Origin: Chelonoidis abingdonii
Taxonomy: Eukaryota; Chordata; Testudines; Testudinidae
DNA length: 64,000 nt
NCBI RefSeq assembly: GCF_003597395.2
Contig: NC_133777.1
Span: forward strand, 10,124,886-10,188,885
Direction of reading: 5' to 3'
Positions 34,331 through 47,628 of this stretch are shown here, piece after piece. Position 1 is the first letter of the stretch. Each line of letters starts with the position of its first letter. A program made the translations under genes and the position numbers. The notes under the pieces are model-generated. The model searched no databases. It was given only the letters and a program-made list of their open reading frames with translations, and had not been told where the DNA came from.

Positions 34331-36380
34331 TTATTTTCTTGGCATCTAAAAATAAGGGGCCTGGACACTCAGCATTGCAATGCCCAGGGTCCTTCCTGAA
34401 GCCCACCCTTTGTTGGTACCTCATTGAATGAATTGTTCATACTTCATTGACTAATAGTTACAAAACCCCATCCGCATGTAGTTGCACAAGTGCTTTTCTA
34501 CTGAAGAAGAAAGTACTTTATCTTTCTGCCCCCTTGCAGGCCTATTGCTTGTCTAATTATTGCTTTGCCTATGCATTTAATGAACTGATTGTGTTATAAC
34601 TTTTTTAAAGTTTAGGATAGTTTGTAACACTAGATTTTGTACAAATCCCAAACAAATTCAATAAAGATGTATTTTAATGTGCTTAGTAAGCTCTGAAATA
34701 CGGCACTAAAAGAAATATTGTTTCAGTATATTAAGTACTACACAAATGTATGTGCATAGTTTTTATTGCAAGATGAAGGTTACTTTTACTATTCACAGAA
34801 AATATTTTTTAATGAGTCAATTTAATTGATTCAGGGATCTACATGTAAAACTGGCTCCACTGCTAATCTCAAGAAGTCCAATTTAAACAGACATTTTAAA
34901 ATATCTGCCTTTCAAAATAAAAGGTCATATTGGTAGATGCCAATCAAGGATACAGAAAAAGAGAAGAAATGTGAATTATAATTTGCAGAGGATTACATTA
35001 ACTAGATGTAAGTACATTCTGTTTTACTATAACAATAGCCTCTGTTAAGGTTTGCAGGCCTCAGCACAAGTAGTTTGGGAATAGGAATGACAGCATAAAC
35101 AAAACTTTGAAAAAGAGACAGATTTATGAGGATGGAGTTCGCTATTAAACAGTGGATTAGAACTACTCCATACTCCGCAGCTGAAAATGTTTGAAAGGGT
35201 GCAATAGTAAAGGCTGAGTAGACAGATTACAGCAGACTTGGTTTCATAGCCCTCTCCCTCAACATACAGACTATCCAGTTATTAAACTTCAGCTGTAGAG
35301 TTCTCCTCTATGTACAAAAACTGAAGAGCTAGTGAGCATCCACACAAACACACCAACAGTTCAAAGATAAGCAAACTGATGCATTCATTTTATTTGTAAA
35401 AGGCTAGTTGACAAAATCAGGATATACTGTTTACACTTTAAAAATGAAGTTGGTAAACATCTATTAAATACAGGGTTAAGCAAAACATAGAGGATACTTT
35501 ATTTTAAAGATGTTTGCAGAACTCATTCCCCCTTTTATGAGATTATTAATTTCTGAGTTTTAATTGCTGACTCGTCATCCCACACTATAGAAATGAACAC
35601 ACTAGTGGAGCACACACAATACACTCAGCAATAAAACACAAAACAGCAAAGAAAGTGAAAGCTGCATTTGTTCAGCATGTCATTTTGCTCAGCCAACCAT
35701 AATGCTATAGCCTACCACTTATTGTTTACTCTTTCAAAGGATTATTAAGAATTACCCTGCATTTGGCTATTTTTTTAAAGAGGTAAATTTGGATGGAAAG
35801 TGATTGCCACTTGATATTTGAAATCGATTGGTGTACTGTGACCTTTCGCTTACAGGAGACTCATTTAACCGCTAGGATCTCTGATTTGAAAATACTCAGA
35901 TACGAATCAATCGCAGTTCTGTGTCACTTATTTTTTTTTAAACAATCTAAGGAATGAACAAGACTCGACTCGAAGTTCACATACACTGGTACTACTATTT
36001 TTTTTAAAATGTGTTTACATGTCCGATTTAGTTCTAGTCGGTGAATTTATGAGTCCGTTTCTCTTGACAGCTTATGTCGGTGCACAATGATTTTTTTTTT
36101 AAACTCACACAGAAGTTAACTCTTCTGCTGCCTAAGAGATAACAGAAATGTATGCTTATCTCCAATTAAATAAAAAGGAAAGGTTGTGTGAGGATTAACA
36201 GCGAGGTCCCGATATAGCTATTGGGGGTCGAAACGGGATTGAAAGCTAAGAGAATTAGGTAAAGGGGTAAACGCTTGTTCCTATAAAGAATGGGCTGTTT
36301 ATAAATAAAATACCATTTATATATTAAATACATTGTTAATTACGGTTTCTGAAGTTTGTTCTCTATGGGATTAAAGCAAA
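34331..36380. other. Unique AT-rich sequence leading to the CpG region
   Basis: No repeat recognised. CpG becomes more frequent from about 35820. T runs lie at 35932-35940, 35999-36005 and 36091-36101. If the exon at 36467-36557 is real, this is the beginning of its first intron. Confidence 0.45.
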
Positions 36381-36466
36381 GGACTATATCCATGCCAGAA
36401 CAGGATTTCTACGTCTTAAAAGGCAGATGCAGCATTTCTCTAAACAAAAATGTCTCTGAGCCCTAC

Positions 36467-36557
36467 CTTGTGCCAGTGCTTGCAACATGTGGAGCTGAAT
36501 CAACAGAAACGCCCACCATCCGCGACAGAAGAAGAAACAGAAGTTTAACTTTATCAT
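36467..36557 (-). CDS. Candidate first coding exon with signal peptide (gene not identified)
   Basis: On the minus strand an ATG at 36557 (A at -3) opens a 30-residue frame. It begins MIKLNFCFFFCRGWW and continues into AFLLIQLHMLQALAQ. The frame then meets CAAG|GTAGGG, a consensus splice donor with the cut after 36467, leaving one base (phase 1). The peptide has a basic residue near the start, a hydrophobic core and an ALA|Q cleavage motif, so it reads as a signal peptide. A phase-1 donor just after the signal peptide is common in receptors built from Ig, fibronectin or CUB modules. The next exon was not found to the left. The open frame continues upstream to 36974 without a stop, so a longer N terminus is possible. 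It lies at the left edge of a CpG-rich region, as a first exon should. I do not know which gene this is. Confidence 0.45.
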
Positions 36558-38950
36558 CGTCCGGTCTCTCCAGCTATTCCTTCGTGCAATAATTTCTCGA
36601 TCCACCTTTCTTCCAACTATTATTTCTTCACGGATCCCTAGTCGATCCGACTGCCTGAAGACACTTTTCTCAGCTCTTTGGCCGTTGATCACTCCACACC
36701 CCGAGGCCGGTTTCTCTTTGGTGGGTTGAGGACATCGCCCTTTGCCTTCATCCTGAAGTCTGGGGGGAACAGAAACCCCCGGTTTACAGGAGCGGAGGAC
36801 TCGGTGATTTGTGCTCACTTTGCATGCAACCCGAAGGCAGCACGCCGTGTGCATGACTGTGTTATAATCGCCATCTAAATCGTTGTATCTTGTGGAGGTA
36901 TTGATTGCACCAAAACAACAAGGCAGAAATGTGAAACACATGTTTCTTTGCACTGTCACAGCCAATCCCTTCAACGCTGAGAGAGTAAATTTATTGGCGT
37001 TGGTATTCCAATAAATCTGGATCCTTCATCACATCGCTAGCAAAACCAGAGAGAGATTGATCCATTTAGAGAGCCACCAGCAGAAAATCCAGAGAGCACC
37101 TTTCATACCGCAAAGATGACGGAAACTATTCCCACTTGTGATTGTTATGGAGCAGGTTAGTTTTCCGTATGTGTCCCATGCCCCGTTAAACCCCTGCTAC
37201 AGAAATGTTAAATGCTTGTATGAGTAGAAAATAAACCTAAAACCAAGGGGAAATATCCTACTACTCCTTGAACTAAAGATTTATTTCAGACAATTTCAAG
37301 ATTAGTCATGCAGACAGAGTAGTCTCAAGATAACCCCCCAGAGCTCCACAATTATATTGATCCGATTTTCCTTTGGCTACAAATCTGTCATCAATATGAG
37401 GGTTTGAAGGGTCCTTGACCAGGTAGATTTAGCAGCCCTAGCTGTGATTCCAGTTAGATTTGAAGTCAGCTACAGGCCAGTAGGGGTGTCACTCGAACTC
37501 TCACACTCAGCCGGAGGTGGGGGAAACCTCAGTTGATCAGATTTTCCTCCTAGCAGGAAGGTGCTGGTCTGTTTCTTGCAAGGGAACCGCAGTAAAAAAC
37601 ACCTCCAAAAACATGCAAAGAATTTGCTTCTGGTCGGTAGCGAAAGCAACAAAGAAACCCTCTGCTGGGGCGTTTCAAGGAGGAGGACGGAAAATCGCCT
37701 GAAACAAGCAGCAACAAGGTGAAATCCTTCCAGTTCCTTTGCTTATATGGACTCCTCCTACGTTCCTTGTTTGTGCAGTTCAGGGCTCCTGGTTCTTCCT
37801 GTGTGTCTCTCCCTCAGAGAAGCTGCAAACACAAGAGGAAAAGCTCTATCGGAGCAGCAATAAACCCCTACATAATAAAACAAAACAAAGTAAACGCTAA
37901 AGGTTTAACATTTGAAGAAACAGCGGGAATTGCTCCCCCCGCCCCTTAAAGAGAACGGGGGAAAGTTTTTCAGAGGTTTTTCCTCCTCAGTTTTTGTCCT
38001 GATTGTTAAAATACAAATAGGAAAAAGCGAATCAGAACCAAAAGTAAAACAAATCACCAAGGAGGGAAACAGATCAAACAAAAATCCTGCCAGCTCCCTC
38101 CCTTGCCCGCCACAAGACTGAGCCTGAACTTTCCTCACCTCTCGCTCTGTATCACCTGGTATTCAACCCTACCCCGATCGCCCATACTTCACAACCCCAC
38201 CCCCACTTTACTGAGTCCAGACACTCATCTCGTGTCCCCTACCCCATCGCCTCCCTCCCTCCTCTCCCACCCCGCTACTCAATCCACATTCACTTCCCCT
38301 CTCTCCTCCCCTCCCCATCCAACCATAAATACCCCCATCTCCCCACTGCCCCTGCCTGACCCACACACAGCCCTCCCGGCCCATTCCCCCTCATCCCCTG
38401 ACCTACACCTAGGAGGGCTGGGGCTGTGGGGAGAAACATCCCTCCCGGGGCCAAGCAAAGCTGCTGCGAGAGAACTGGGGGAATGGGGGGCGCTGTAAGA
38501 GGCAGACGATGTGCGAGGGTTGGGTGTATTCACACAGGTTTGCCCGCCCGTTCTGTACAGGCGCTCGGGGTGGGGGGTAGGAGGAGAGAGCCCAGCTCCC
38601 TCCCCCTCACACATTAGCTGGCAAGGAGCGCGGGACCTGCCAGCAGCCGCATCGAACGCTCGCCGCCCCAACCTTCCATACCACCCGTTCTGTTCCCTCC
38701 CTCCCCCCGACCCTTTCCGAGGCACCGCCTCCAGCCAGGCGACTGATTGGACAGAAGACGTGTGGGGGGAGAGGGAAAAGAGAGGGGGAGGGCTGGGGCG
38801 TTCTTTAACGGCCGCGCGCGCTAGCCCGGTGGAACGTTGGCCCTGGTCCTCGCGTTCGCTACGCCCCCTAGGTTTGCAAGCCGGCCTGTGCAGCAGGAAG
38901 GGTGGAAGGGCAGGCATGCCCAGCAAAGAATGGGTGCGACTGCTGTAGCT
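36480..38950 (-). promoter_or_regulatory. CpG-rich promoter region
   Basis: CpG is depleted across most of the window but frequent from about 36500, and dense at 38440-38900 (for example GGCCGCGCGCGCTAGCCCGG around 38812 and CGCATCGAACGCTCGCCGCC around 38648). An inverted CCAAT box, ATTGG, lies at 38746-38750. A C/T-rich tract fills 38150-38400. The candidate exon on the minus strand sits at the left edge, so leftward transcription is the simplest reading, with untranslated exon sequence or a promoter inside the island. A divergent transcript to the right is possible, but no coding start was found there. Long frames on both strands at 38103-38977 are explained by GC content and look repetitive. 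Confidence 0.6.
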
Positions 38951-41900
38951 GCCGGCCAAGAATCTTTCTCTGTGCATCCCCTGCAGCTATTAATTTTTGG
39001 CAGCAACGAGCAAAAAGAGGGATTTGACGAAAGCCAGGGAGCCTAGAGGTACAAATTAACGCCCTCCCGCTTCTCTCTTTGTGTGGAGCTGTAGCTCAGC
39101 TTGCAAGGGCTAACAGCGCTGCAAAGTTCTTGAGCTTTGTTTTTTGATATACCAGCAAATGTTTAAACTAGGTTTGCGCCCAAGTTTTTTTTTTTTGTAA
39201 TATCGTGGCAAGATAGCTATTGCGTTGAATTCACCAGGCGAACACAGTAAACTGTCACGTCAAATGTAAGATGTTTCTGTATTAAGGAAGGGCATGAAGC
39301 TTTGGCAAAGAAATCAGAGGCATTTAAATTAAGCCAGTTCTTTTTCCACGTTGCCCTGTTTTCTTGCATAATAAAAAAGAGAGTCTCCTACCTCACCTCA
39401 CAAACGAGCATGATAGCTACCAGCCCCACACCTGTGCAATGTCCTTCCCACATAGTATCCAACAAGTGCAACATATCTGTAGCCCTTCCACTCCCTAATG
39501 TGTAAGAGGTTCTTTGAAATCTAATAGTCACCTGTGCACGTTTTTACTTGTTCAGTAACTAATGGGTGGCTATAATGCCCCCAAGTCAGTATCAGCCTCA
39601 TGATATCTAGTGCCCTGCGCATTCTTTTGCTCTTTCCCCTTATTATCTAATAGATGCATTATATATCCTAGCTTTTCCCCAGTTTGTTTCCATCATTGAA
39701 TTAGTGCATAGTATGCCTCTCCCCCTACAGATGAACCCTTTCCACTTCAGTATCTAACATCTCAGTGATATCAATATCCCACTGTGTTGCATATCCGCTA
39801 ACAGGAGATCTAGGCTACCCCAATGCTCTGTAACCTCTCCCTAGTAACTAAAAAAACAAGCTGTATTTCAGCCCCAGCCTTATTAACAACCAGATGCATG
39901 ATGCACTCTATCCCAGTACATTTTCCCTGGCTGCTATGAAGCAGGTGAATAATTATAGAACTCAGGGCTCCACTCTTATACTTATCCATCCCTAAGGTCT
40001 GTTTTCAGTACACTATACTATAAGCTGAGCCAAGTCTGTTTTAAACTGTGTAGAGAACTGGTCTCAGGGGTACAACTGTTTTTATAATTTTTGTTGAGCT
40101 ATCAACAATTCACTGCAATGGGGAGAAACTATTTTAAAACTAGTTGTTTGAAGGTGGGATGGAGGTCTAATTTACCCTAACTGGAAATGCATAACACACT
40201 TAATTGGGTTTTTAATTACCACAAAGCAGTATTATGGCTGTAGATCTGCCTGACAAGTTTGGAAGTTCAGTTTCAGATTTTAAGGTCAGTTTGAAATCAG
40301 TGGGTGTCATTTACTATAGGGCAGCTGCCCCCTGACAGAGGTGTATATGCTCCACTTTCTGGTTCCCCTCCTGGACTGTGGAGGATATAATATGGTATAT
40401 AATATTTTGTATGCTGATGCAACTTTGCTACACACCCTAATTCTTTTTTTTTTTCCTGAAATGACATCCCTGCATGTAGGAAGAATGGCTCAGGTACTCT
40501 ATATTTAAGTTTATAGTGAAGTTGAAGGTGGTTATCAGTATTGAAGAAGTAGCAGTTGTTAAAATAATCATCAGGCAGTTTAGGCCCCAAATTAAGGCTT
40601 TATAAAAGATGAGTTATAGAAAACCTAGCAGTAATATGTTTGTTTCCATTATTTTGTTTTCACTGAAGCCATGTTGTTTCATTCCAAGGAAAATTCATTT
40701 ATAGACATCTCAAACCCACAGGATTGTGCTGGTGTATAAAAATAGGAAAATTAAACTAAATTATACTCAATTTTCATCATCCAAGCCTATGAAGTTGAGT
40801 GAAATTAAAAAAAAAATACACCATCTAAATAAAAGTAAATCAGTTTTAAAACATTTTAATTTTAATATTTAGTAACAAATAAAGACACCTGCTTTTTTTT
40901 AAAAAATCTCTTCAACCTGATAATGCCTCTTTAAAATTATTCCCCTGTGTATTTTCAGTAGGGAGGCCGTGTGTGTATGATTACTTTATTTTGACCTGGT
41001 AAAGTGCCTTTAGTCTCCTGAAGGGCAAAAATGGTATTTTCTTCCATCATGTTAGCTTAATGCAATTGAACGGCCCTCTTATCTGGTTTGCTGAGACACA
41101 GAATAACATGTTTGGAGACCTGCTAGCTGGGCTAGGTGGAACTTAGGCTACTACACACCAGCCTGACTTCAAAGATGTTAGCCTACATCTTAACAAGTGC
41201 TTTTAAATTGTATTAAGCTAAGACAATTGAAGACAATACTGTACCATTTTTGGCCTTAAACACAAGACCTATGTCTCTAAAATGCAGCTCTGTTGTTTTG
41301 GAGAAGTTTTTTGTTCTTTTTTAGGTGTTGCAATGTGAGATGGCTGCCTGGATGTTGGTAATATTGCTTTTGCTGTTTCCATGATGCTGTTCCACAGTTG
41401 CTCTCCACTCTCCCTAATGCACATTATGAGTGAGGAGCTAAGTGCTGAACCAGTGGCAGGAAAGGCAGTAGAACAGCTCTCCCATGTAAAACCAAGACAA
41501 CTATTAGAGACCTATGAAGGCAAACCAGTGGGGGAGTGGAGGGGGAAGCATAGAAGACAAGGAGATGGAGCCAATGGTGTAAAAAAGACAGGCAGATGGT
41601 GGAGAAAATATGATAAATATGGGGCAGTTCCTGTAATTTAAAAATGACTAAAATGCAAACATGATACCAATTATACTGTAAGCTATGTAGTTTTGTAACA
41701 TCATTGTAGAATATTGTATTATTTTATTTATATACGTGATGAAAGCATAGAGAAACATTAGGAACAGAGGACAGAGAACAGGTGGAGGAAGGAGTAGAAA
41801 ACTCACCTACCCCAAGAGATGCCAGCTCTCTGAGGACAGCTCTTAAGCTAAAAAAGAAGGATCATAAAACCATGCTATAGAGGAAACTAGCTAAAGATAA

Positions 41901-44351
41901 ACAACACAGTTCTTGGTTTGGTGGGAAAGAAAAGAGGGAAACAAATTGCCATGCAACAAATTGACAACTTGAATCTTTGTTACTCATATGGCTTGAGTGT
42001 ATTTGTTGTAATTTTACTTCTGACATTAACAAAAATGTTATAATTTTGTCACAAATGGTTAATTTGTCCTGACTCATATAATTATACCGAATACTGCTAC
42101 AGTTGTGACTTTTGTCAGCCAGTCAGACTCCTGTGGAGAGAGTATCTCAAATATGCCTGATTATATTTGTTTTCAAGAAATGTACCCTATCTTACTTTCC
42201 TAAAGCTATCCCATTCACTGATGGATAATACTGAATTGCAAGGTTGCAAATCACACCAAATTCTAGTTTTCCAGCCAGGAAATCACTGATTTGGTTGCTT
42301 ATGTTAGTCTGTAAGTAAACTTAGTCATTTTGTCTTTCATACATTCTTCTAGAAAAGGCATTTCTGACTAATTTGACACCAGCATATAGTATTTTCCACC
42401 AAGATGTTTTCTTAGTTGTTTTACTGTGCTCAGAAAATATAGTTGGTAAAGAAAAAAACAGCAATAGCTTTGAAAGATAAGAGGAAAGACACTTCTACAT
42501 TGATAGGTAATACCATAGAACAAAGAAGTGGCATCAGCATAGGTGTTAATATTCAGACTCTCAAGAACACTATTTATTCTCTTGTACTTGAGCATCATAT
42601 CTTGCTCTATGATCTTCATCCAGGTCTTCCTTGCTCCATCTTGAATAAGCTGCTAAACTATAGAGCAATTCAAGTTTCTGATGTAGAGAACCCTTCTGTG
42701 TATACAACGTGTGTCTGTGCAGTGGTGACAATAAGAATTCCAAGCTTCCTGAGTCCTGGAGTTTATTCTTAGACTTGGATTTTGCTTTAATCTAAAATTA
42801 CAGTGCAAATTCATCACTAGGAAAAACAATTGCATTAACTTAACTATATAGTTGTTCCAAAAGATTTTATACTACTATGAATACTCTTCCTGTCTTCCCG
42901 AGAGACAAAGCTTTAGAAAACAACAGATATGTGATTGAAAAATAACTTGTTTTAAGAACAGGATGGCTTTGCAAACCAATAAATCAGTCTGAGTATAGTA
43001 AACTATTGGAGGGTCTGAAATCTTCCTAAACAAGGGGGTAGTCCCAAGGGTCACTGGCCAGCTGCTCTGCTTTAATGGTATAAATCTGCTCCTACATCAA
43101 TAATAAAGATTGGAGGAGAATAAAAAATATCACATTACATAGCTTGGAATCCCATGAGAAGCATTATACAATGACCTCATCACACTTCTGGAAGTGTCTT
43201 CTGCAAAGAAGACAGCTCAGGAATAACAATAAGAATTCAGATAGAATTCTGAGGGGTTAAATAACTTAATATGATATGAGTTATAATGCCTCTTACACAA
43301 ACACAGTAACAGTCTTGTGTTTTTTTTCTGTTTGGTTTTAATTTACTAAAAAGCAGTTAAACATAGAAGATAGGCTCAGACGCTAGATGGCATTTGAACC
43401 TAAGTTCAAAAATGCCAGCAACTTCAGAGTTAAAAGTTTTTCACTTACTTCATAGTACCATTGTGCCAATATATAGGAATCTGAGAACAGTAGAGCGACA
43501 ATACTAAGGCACAGCGGTAAGAGTTAAGGGCAGAGTGAGCAGACTGACTGAACTCCACGTTTCATGGCTTTTATGAGTTTAAGACCTATCCTCATAGTGC
43601 TTAACATAGCTGTGTTTAATATATTCAAAAGCCAATGAGCAGATTTGGACAGTATCTGTACAGTCTCTAGAAAAGGGTAAGTGTAGCTTCTGAGTTACCT
43701 CCATCTTCTGCATTATGCCAATGTAACACAAGGCCATCCCATTTTACTGTCAGAAGAAATTTACAATGACCTGGCCACGTTTCCCTGCTGTGTTTTATGG
43801 AGTAGAGAGATAGCGGAGTAACATAAAGGATCAGGACAACAGGTTCTGCGTTTTTGAAATGTAGATGTTTGAAAACATTCTTAGAGCCTCCAGGAGGAAG
43901 ACCACAGGAGCTGTAATGATTTTACTCCAGACGAGTTTGGATAAAATGTAGAGAGAGATCTTATTTTAACAAGTCTGCAGTCTTCAAACACCAGTTGGTC
44001 TGGACATCCAGCAACGGGCAGCAATGATTACCTTTCATGATTCAGAGGATGCCCCAGACAAAGGTGACCTGAGCGAGTTGAGCAATGGCTGGGATTGTCC
44101 ATAAGTACTATAGACACAGACAAAATGCATAGGTTGTACCAAACCTTTATACTATAACTCTTCCATTATATTAAATTCCTTAAATGTTGATTCTCCTTTT
44201 GCATCTGCCTGCAAGTCTCTGAATCTACTTATTGATCAAGATTAAAATGCAAGTAAAAATTGAACATATGTACAAAAGAGAAAGCGGCTAACAAATTGCA
44301 TTTAAACCTGCAGTTATACCACTTCGTACTGAATTCTAGTAATATGTCAAC
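38951..44351. other. Unique sequence right of the CpG region
   Basis: No repeat class or exon could be assigned. An 86-codon frame at 41381-41641 and a 109-codon frame at 42443-42772 on the plus strand were inspected. They have no recognisable domain, and their flanks do not give splice signals that I would trust. Confidence 0.45.
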
Positions 44352-44640
44352 CTAACCAGGGTCATGACAGATGGGAGACCTGCAAGGAACACCTAGGACT
44401 GCAAGGAGAGGTGCTGGTGATTGAGTACATCTGCCCTCTGAGTCATTAATGAACCAATGCCTGAGCATAATGTTATGAGTGTGCTACTGCTGGAGGTCCT
44501 GTCTTTAAGGTGAGACACAAAACTGAAGTCTTGACCACTTGTAATAATTAAAGATTTCATGGCAGTTTCTATATGAGAAGAGGTGACCTCAGTGTTCTGG
44601 CAGAAATGCAGCTCAGGAATTATATTCTTCCTACCTTAAT
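44352..44640 (+). repeat. 5S-rRNA-derived SINE (AmnSINE1/Deu type)
   Basis: GATGGGAGACCTGCAAGGAA (44370-44389) followed by CACCTAGGACTGCA is the 3' part of a 5S rRNA gene. About 100 bases on, CTGTCTTTAAGGTGAGACAC then AAAACTGAAGTCTTGACCAC and TTAAAGATTTCATGGCAG follow the conserved Deu core in the known order, ending near AGTGTTCTGGCAGAAATG. 5S head plus Deu core is the AmnSINE1 type of SINE3. The 5S part lacks its 5' portion, so the copy is truncated and not a working 5S gene. Old and diverged. Confidence 0.65.
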
Positions 44641-46996
44641 TCCAGCGCGGTTTCAGCTGATCACACTTTTCTTAATTTCCTGACCTAAACTGTTATAGAG
44701 TGTTCATTTGCACTATTAAGTGCTGCATTTCGCCCCAGAGAGAGCTGCATTTTAATGGTGGAAGAAATAATCCCTGTATATCACTTAACTTCCTTGCAAG
44801 GGTGTTGTCAGGGCTCAGCTCATGTTTCTGAAGTGTTTTGAACAGCACTATAGAGGTACAAATGATAATATTTTTAATAAATACAAGACTTGTTTCAAAA
44901 TGTATGCTATACATATGTTCTGTTCATAGATATTTTATCTTGCATTAGGAAGGATACCTGTTGAATTTTGATATTATGAGGTTACATTATCAGTATTTTT
45001 CTTTAAAGAAAAAATATTAAATGTATACAAAGAAAACATAATTTAAAATAAATTTAGAATATACTTGAGTTACTATAAATAAGTTAGTTGAAAAATGCAC
45101 AGAAATAAATACATTGATTCCATTATTACAAGACTGCATTTTTTTTAAATTGATTGACATGATTATAATGGAATAATTAAAAAAAATCATGTTTAATACA
45201 AGGTAATAGATACAACAGAGAGAAGGATGAAAACAATTATTATGAGGACTTAAACAATAAATGGATCATGAAATGAGAGCGTAAGTTTCTAAACGCACAT
45301 AGGTGTTTATAGTGATTACGGTATAGGCTTCCTGACCTAACTGTAAATTATTTTTATTTTGGAAGGATATAAAAAGGTATTCATTAGTAGTGATTTAGAC
45401 TAAGATTCAAATCCAGTGGAATTTGCCATTATGTTGATTTCAGCAAAGTTTTTACCTGTATTTAGAGTGTTGCTTATCTTTTAATGATATTCTGTTGGTT
45501 GCTAATCTTTTGTGCGTGCATATACTTGCATATACAAGAATTTTCCAAATTTACTGATGGCTCAAGTTTAGGCATCAAGCTTAAATCTAATAACTCCAGG
45601 TGGCCAAAACAAAAGCTGAACTAGATTGCATGACTCAAGGGAGATGAAGACAGGATTAAATCAGATGAGCTAATGTGCTAGCTGTCTTTTACAAGTTCTG
45701 GGGTGACTGCACAATATTAAAATCATGTAGTATATTTTTTTCCAGGCAGTTGGTGCTGAGGATCTTCACCAACAAGTTCTTATCCTTAGCAGCCAAAATA
45801 ATTTAATTGTTGCCACTGTTCTCCTTGGCTGCATCCTTATGTACATCAACCAACCCCTTCTCTGTACTGACTCTCCATTATTCATCTGGCATCTAATCAG
45901 CACCTCTCTGCTTTTCAAGCCTTGCTCTTCCCCTCTTCATGGAGTTATTCATTTGAAAGTGATCAACAGCAGATAGACTATATCATTCAATGTAGTCAAG
46001 TTAGGCCCAGGGTCAGAGTAAGAAGAACCCTAAAAATAATTTTGCTCACCTGATTAGTTATTGCCATTCGTATCCTGCTTATACATACAGAAAAGTAGTT
46101 TAAATAGCAAGTCAGGCTTTGTACATTTATGTGGTTCCCATTTCAGGAGTATCAATAATTATAGCCTTTAAATCAAGGTCAATAAGACAGTTCCGTGCTT
46201 TGGAAGGGAAGAATATTTCCCAGTAACAGAAATTCTGACTTGTCCATATCCATTGTCATCTTTTTAAAAGTAGCTAATTATAAAGATTTTCCAAGTGTTC
46301 CCATGGGCTGTTCCTGCACATTCTTTAGGTAAGTTGTAGAAATTTATTTAAACGTGTAATAAAGTTCATCAGGCAGTGCACGTTTGATTCAAATTCAGAC
46401 TGTCACCTTTCTGTAGTAAACATGATCTGGAATACATGTTCCTTGAAAAAGCCATAGCAATACTCAACTGTAATTAACTTAACCAACTGGCAGAATGTTG
46501 CAATTGCAGCAATGCTAAGGCAGATGAAATGAAGGGAATATTGCAGTAAAAAAATAAAAATGAATCCTTAAAGAAGTAAGCAAGCATCAAAGCCTTGAGG
46601 TCACTTCCTTTAATACGACTTTATTTTTTTTCTGAACAGCTTTTCTATCCAGACATAGTAGTAATTTGAAATGTTTTCTTGTAATAATTGGGCCTACAAA
46701 TTTAACCTAATTGAGTGAATGTTTATAAAATGTCATAATAACCTGTAACAGTAAATGTTGATGTGGGGTAAAGGGGCAAAAAGGAGACAGACTGAATAAA
46801 TCCAAACAAAAAGAAACTCTGCTGATGTAATTGAAGGACTGTGTTAAGATCATGCCTAGTAGACCAGAAAAATGTGGGACTGGAAATAAGTCAGCTAAAA
46901 TTGGTGTGTCAAAAATTAGGCATAATTGGTAAACAAACAAATGTGGAGGATAAGCTATTTCACCCATCACTCTGTTTTAGGGTCCTTAAAAGAAAA
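44641..46996. other. Unique AT-rich sequence
   Basis: Nothing firm. At 45745 a T-rich tract ending CCAG is followed by a 77-codon open stretch, weighed and rejected as an exon. The 87-codon minus-strand frame at 46707-46970 has no recognisable features. Confidence 0.45.
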
Positions 46997-47628
46997 TAGA
47001 ATCACAGAAGTGTAGGACTGGAAGGGACCTCAATAACTCATCCAGTCTAGTCCCCTGCACCCAAGGTAGGATTACATTATAACTAGACCATTCCTGACAG
47101 GTATTTGTCTAATCTGTTCTTTAAAATGTCCAATGAGTGAGATTCCACAACCTCCCTAGGCAATTTGTTCCAGTGCTTAACCACCCTGACAGATAGGGAG
47201 TAGGGCTGTCAAGCGATTAAAAAAATTAATCACACGATTAATTGCACTGTTAAATAATAATAGAATACCATTTCTTTAAATATTTTTGGATGTTTTCTAC
47301 ACAATTTCAATTACAACGCAATACAAAATGTACAGTGCTCATTTTATATTTATTTTTATTACAAATATTTGCACTATAAAAAACAAAATAAATCGTAGTT
47401 TTCAATTCACCTAATACAAATACTGTAGTGCAATGTCTTTATCATGAAAGTTGAGCTTACAAATGTAGAATTATGTACAAACAAATAACTGCATTCAAAA
47501 GTAAAACAATGTAAGACTTTAGAGCCTACAAGTCCACTCAGTCCTATTTTCTGTTCAGCCAATTGCTCAGAAAAACAAATTTGTTTACATTTGCAGGAGA
47601 TAATGCTGCCCACTTCTTGTTTACAATG

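Noticed and set aside
36384..36974. A 196-codon minus-strand frame taken as one protein
   Set aside because: It contains a consensus splice donor just after a signal peptide; the part beyond the donor looks intronic and the part upstream of 36557 looks like 5' leader.
37117..37156. Plus-strand ATG with 13 codons before a CAG|GTTAGT donor-like site
   Set aside because: Too short to judge, no downstream partner exon recognised, and the local evidence favours transcription on the other strand.
38103..38977. Long overlapping frames on both strands in GC-rich DNA (up to 232 codons)
   Set aside because: Frames are open because of GC and C/T bias. They are proline/serine- or glycine-rich without domain features and overlap on both strands.
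45745..45980. Open stretch of 77 codons after a TTTTTTTCCAG acceptor-like site
   Set aside because: No donor, no recognisable domain and no start; a chance open frame cannot be excluded, so it is not called.
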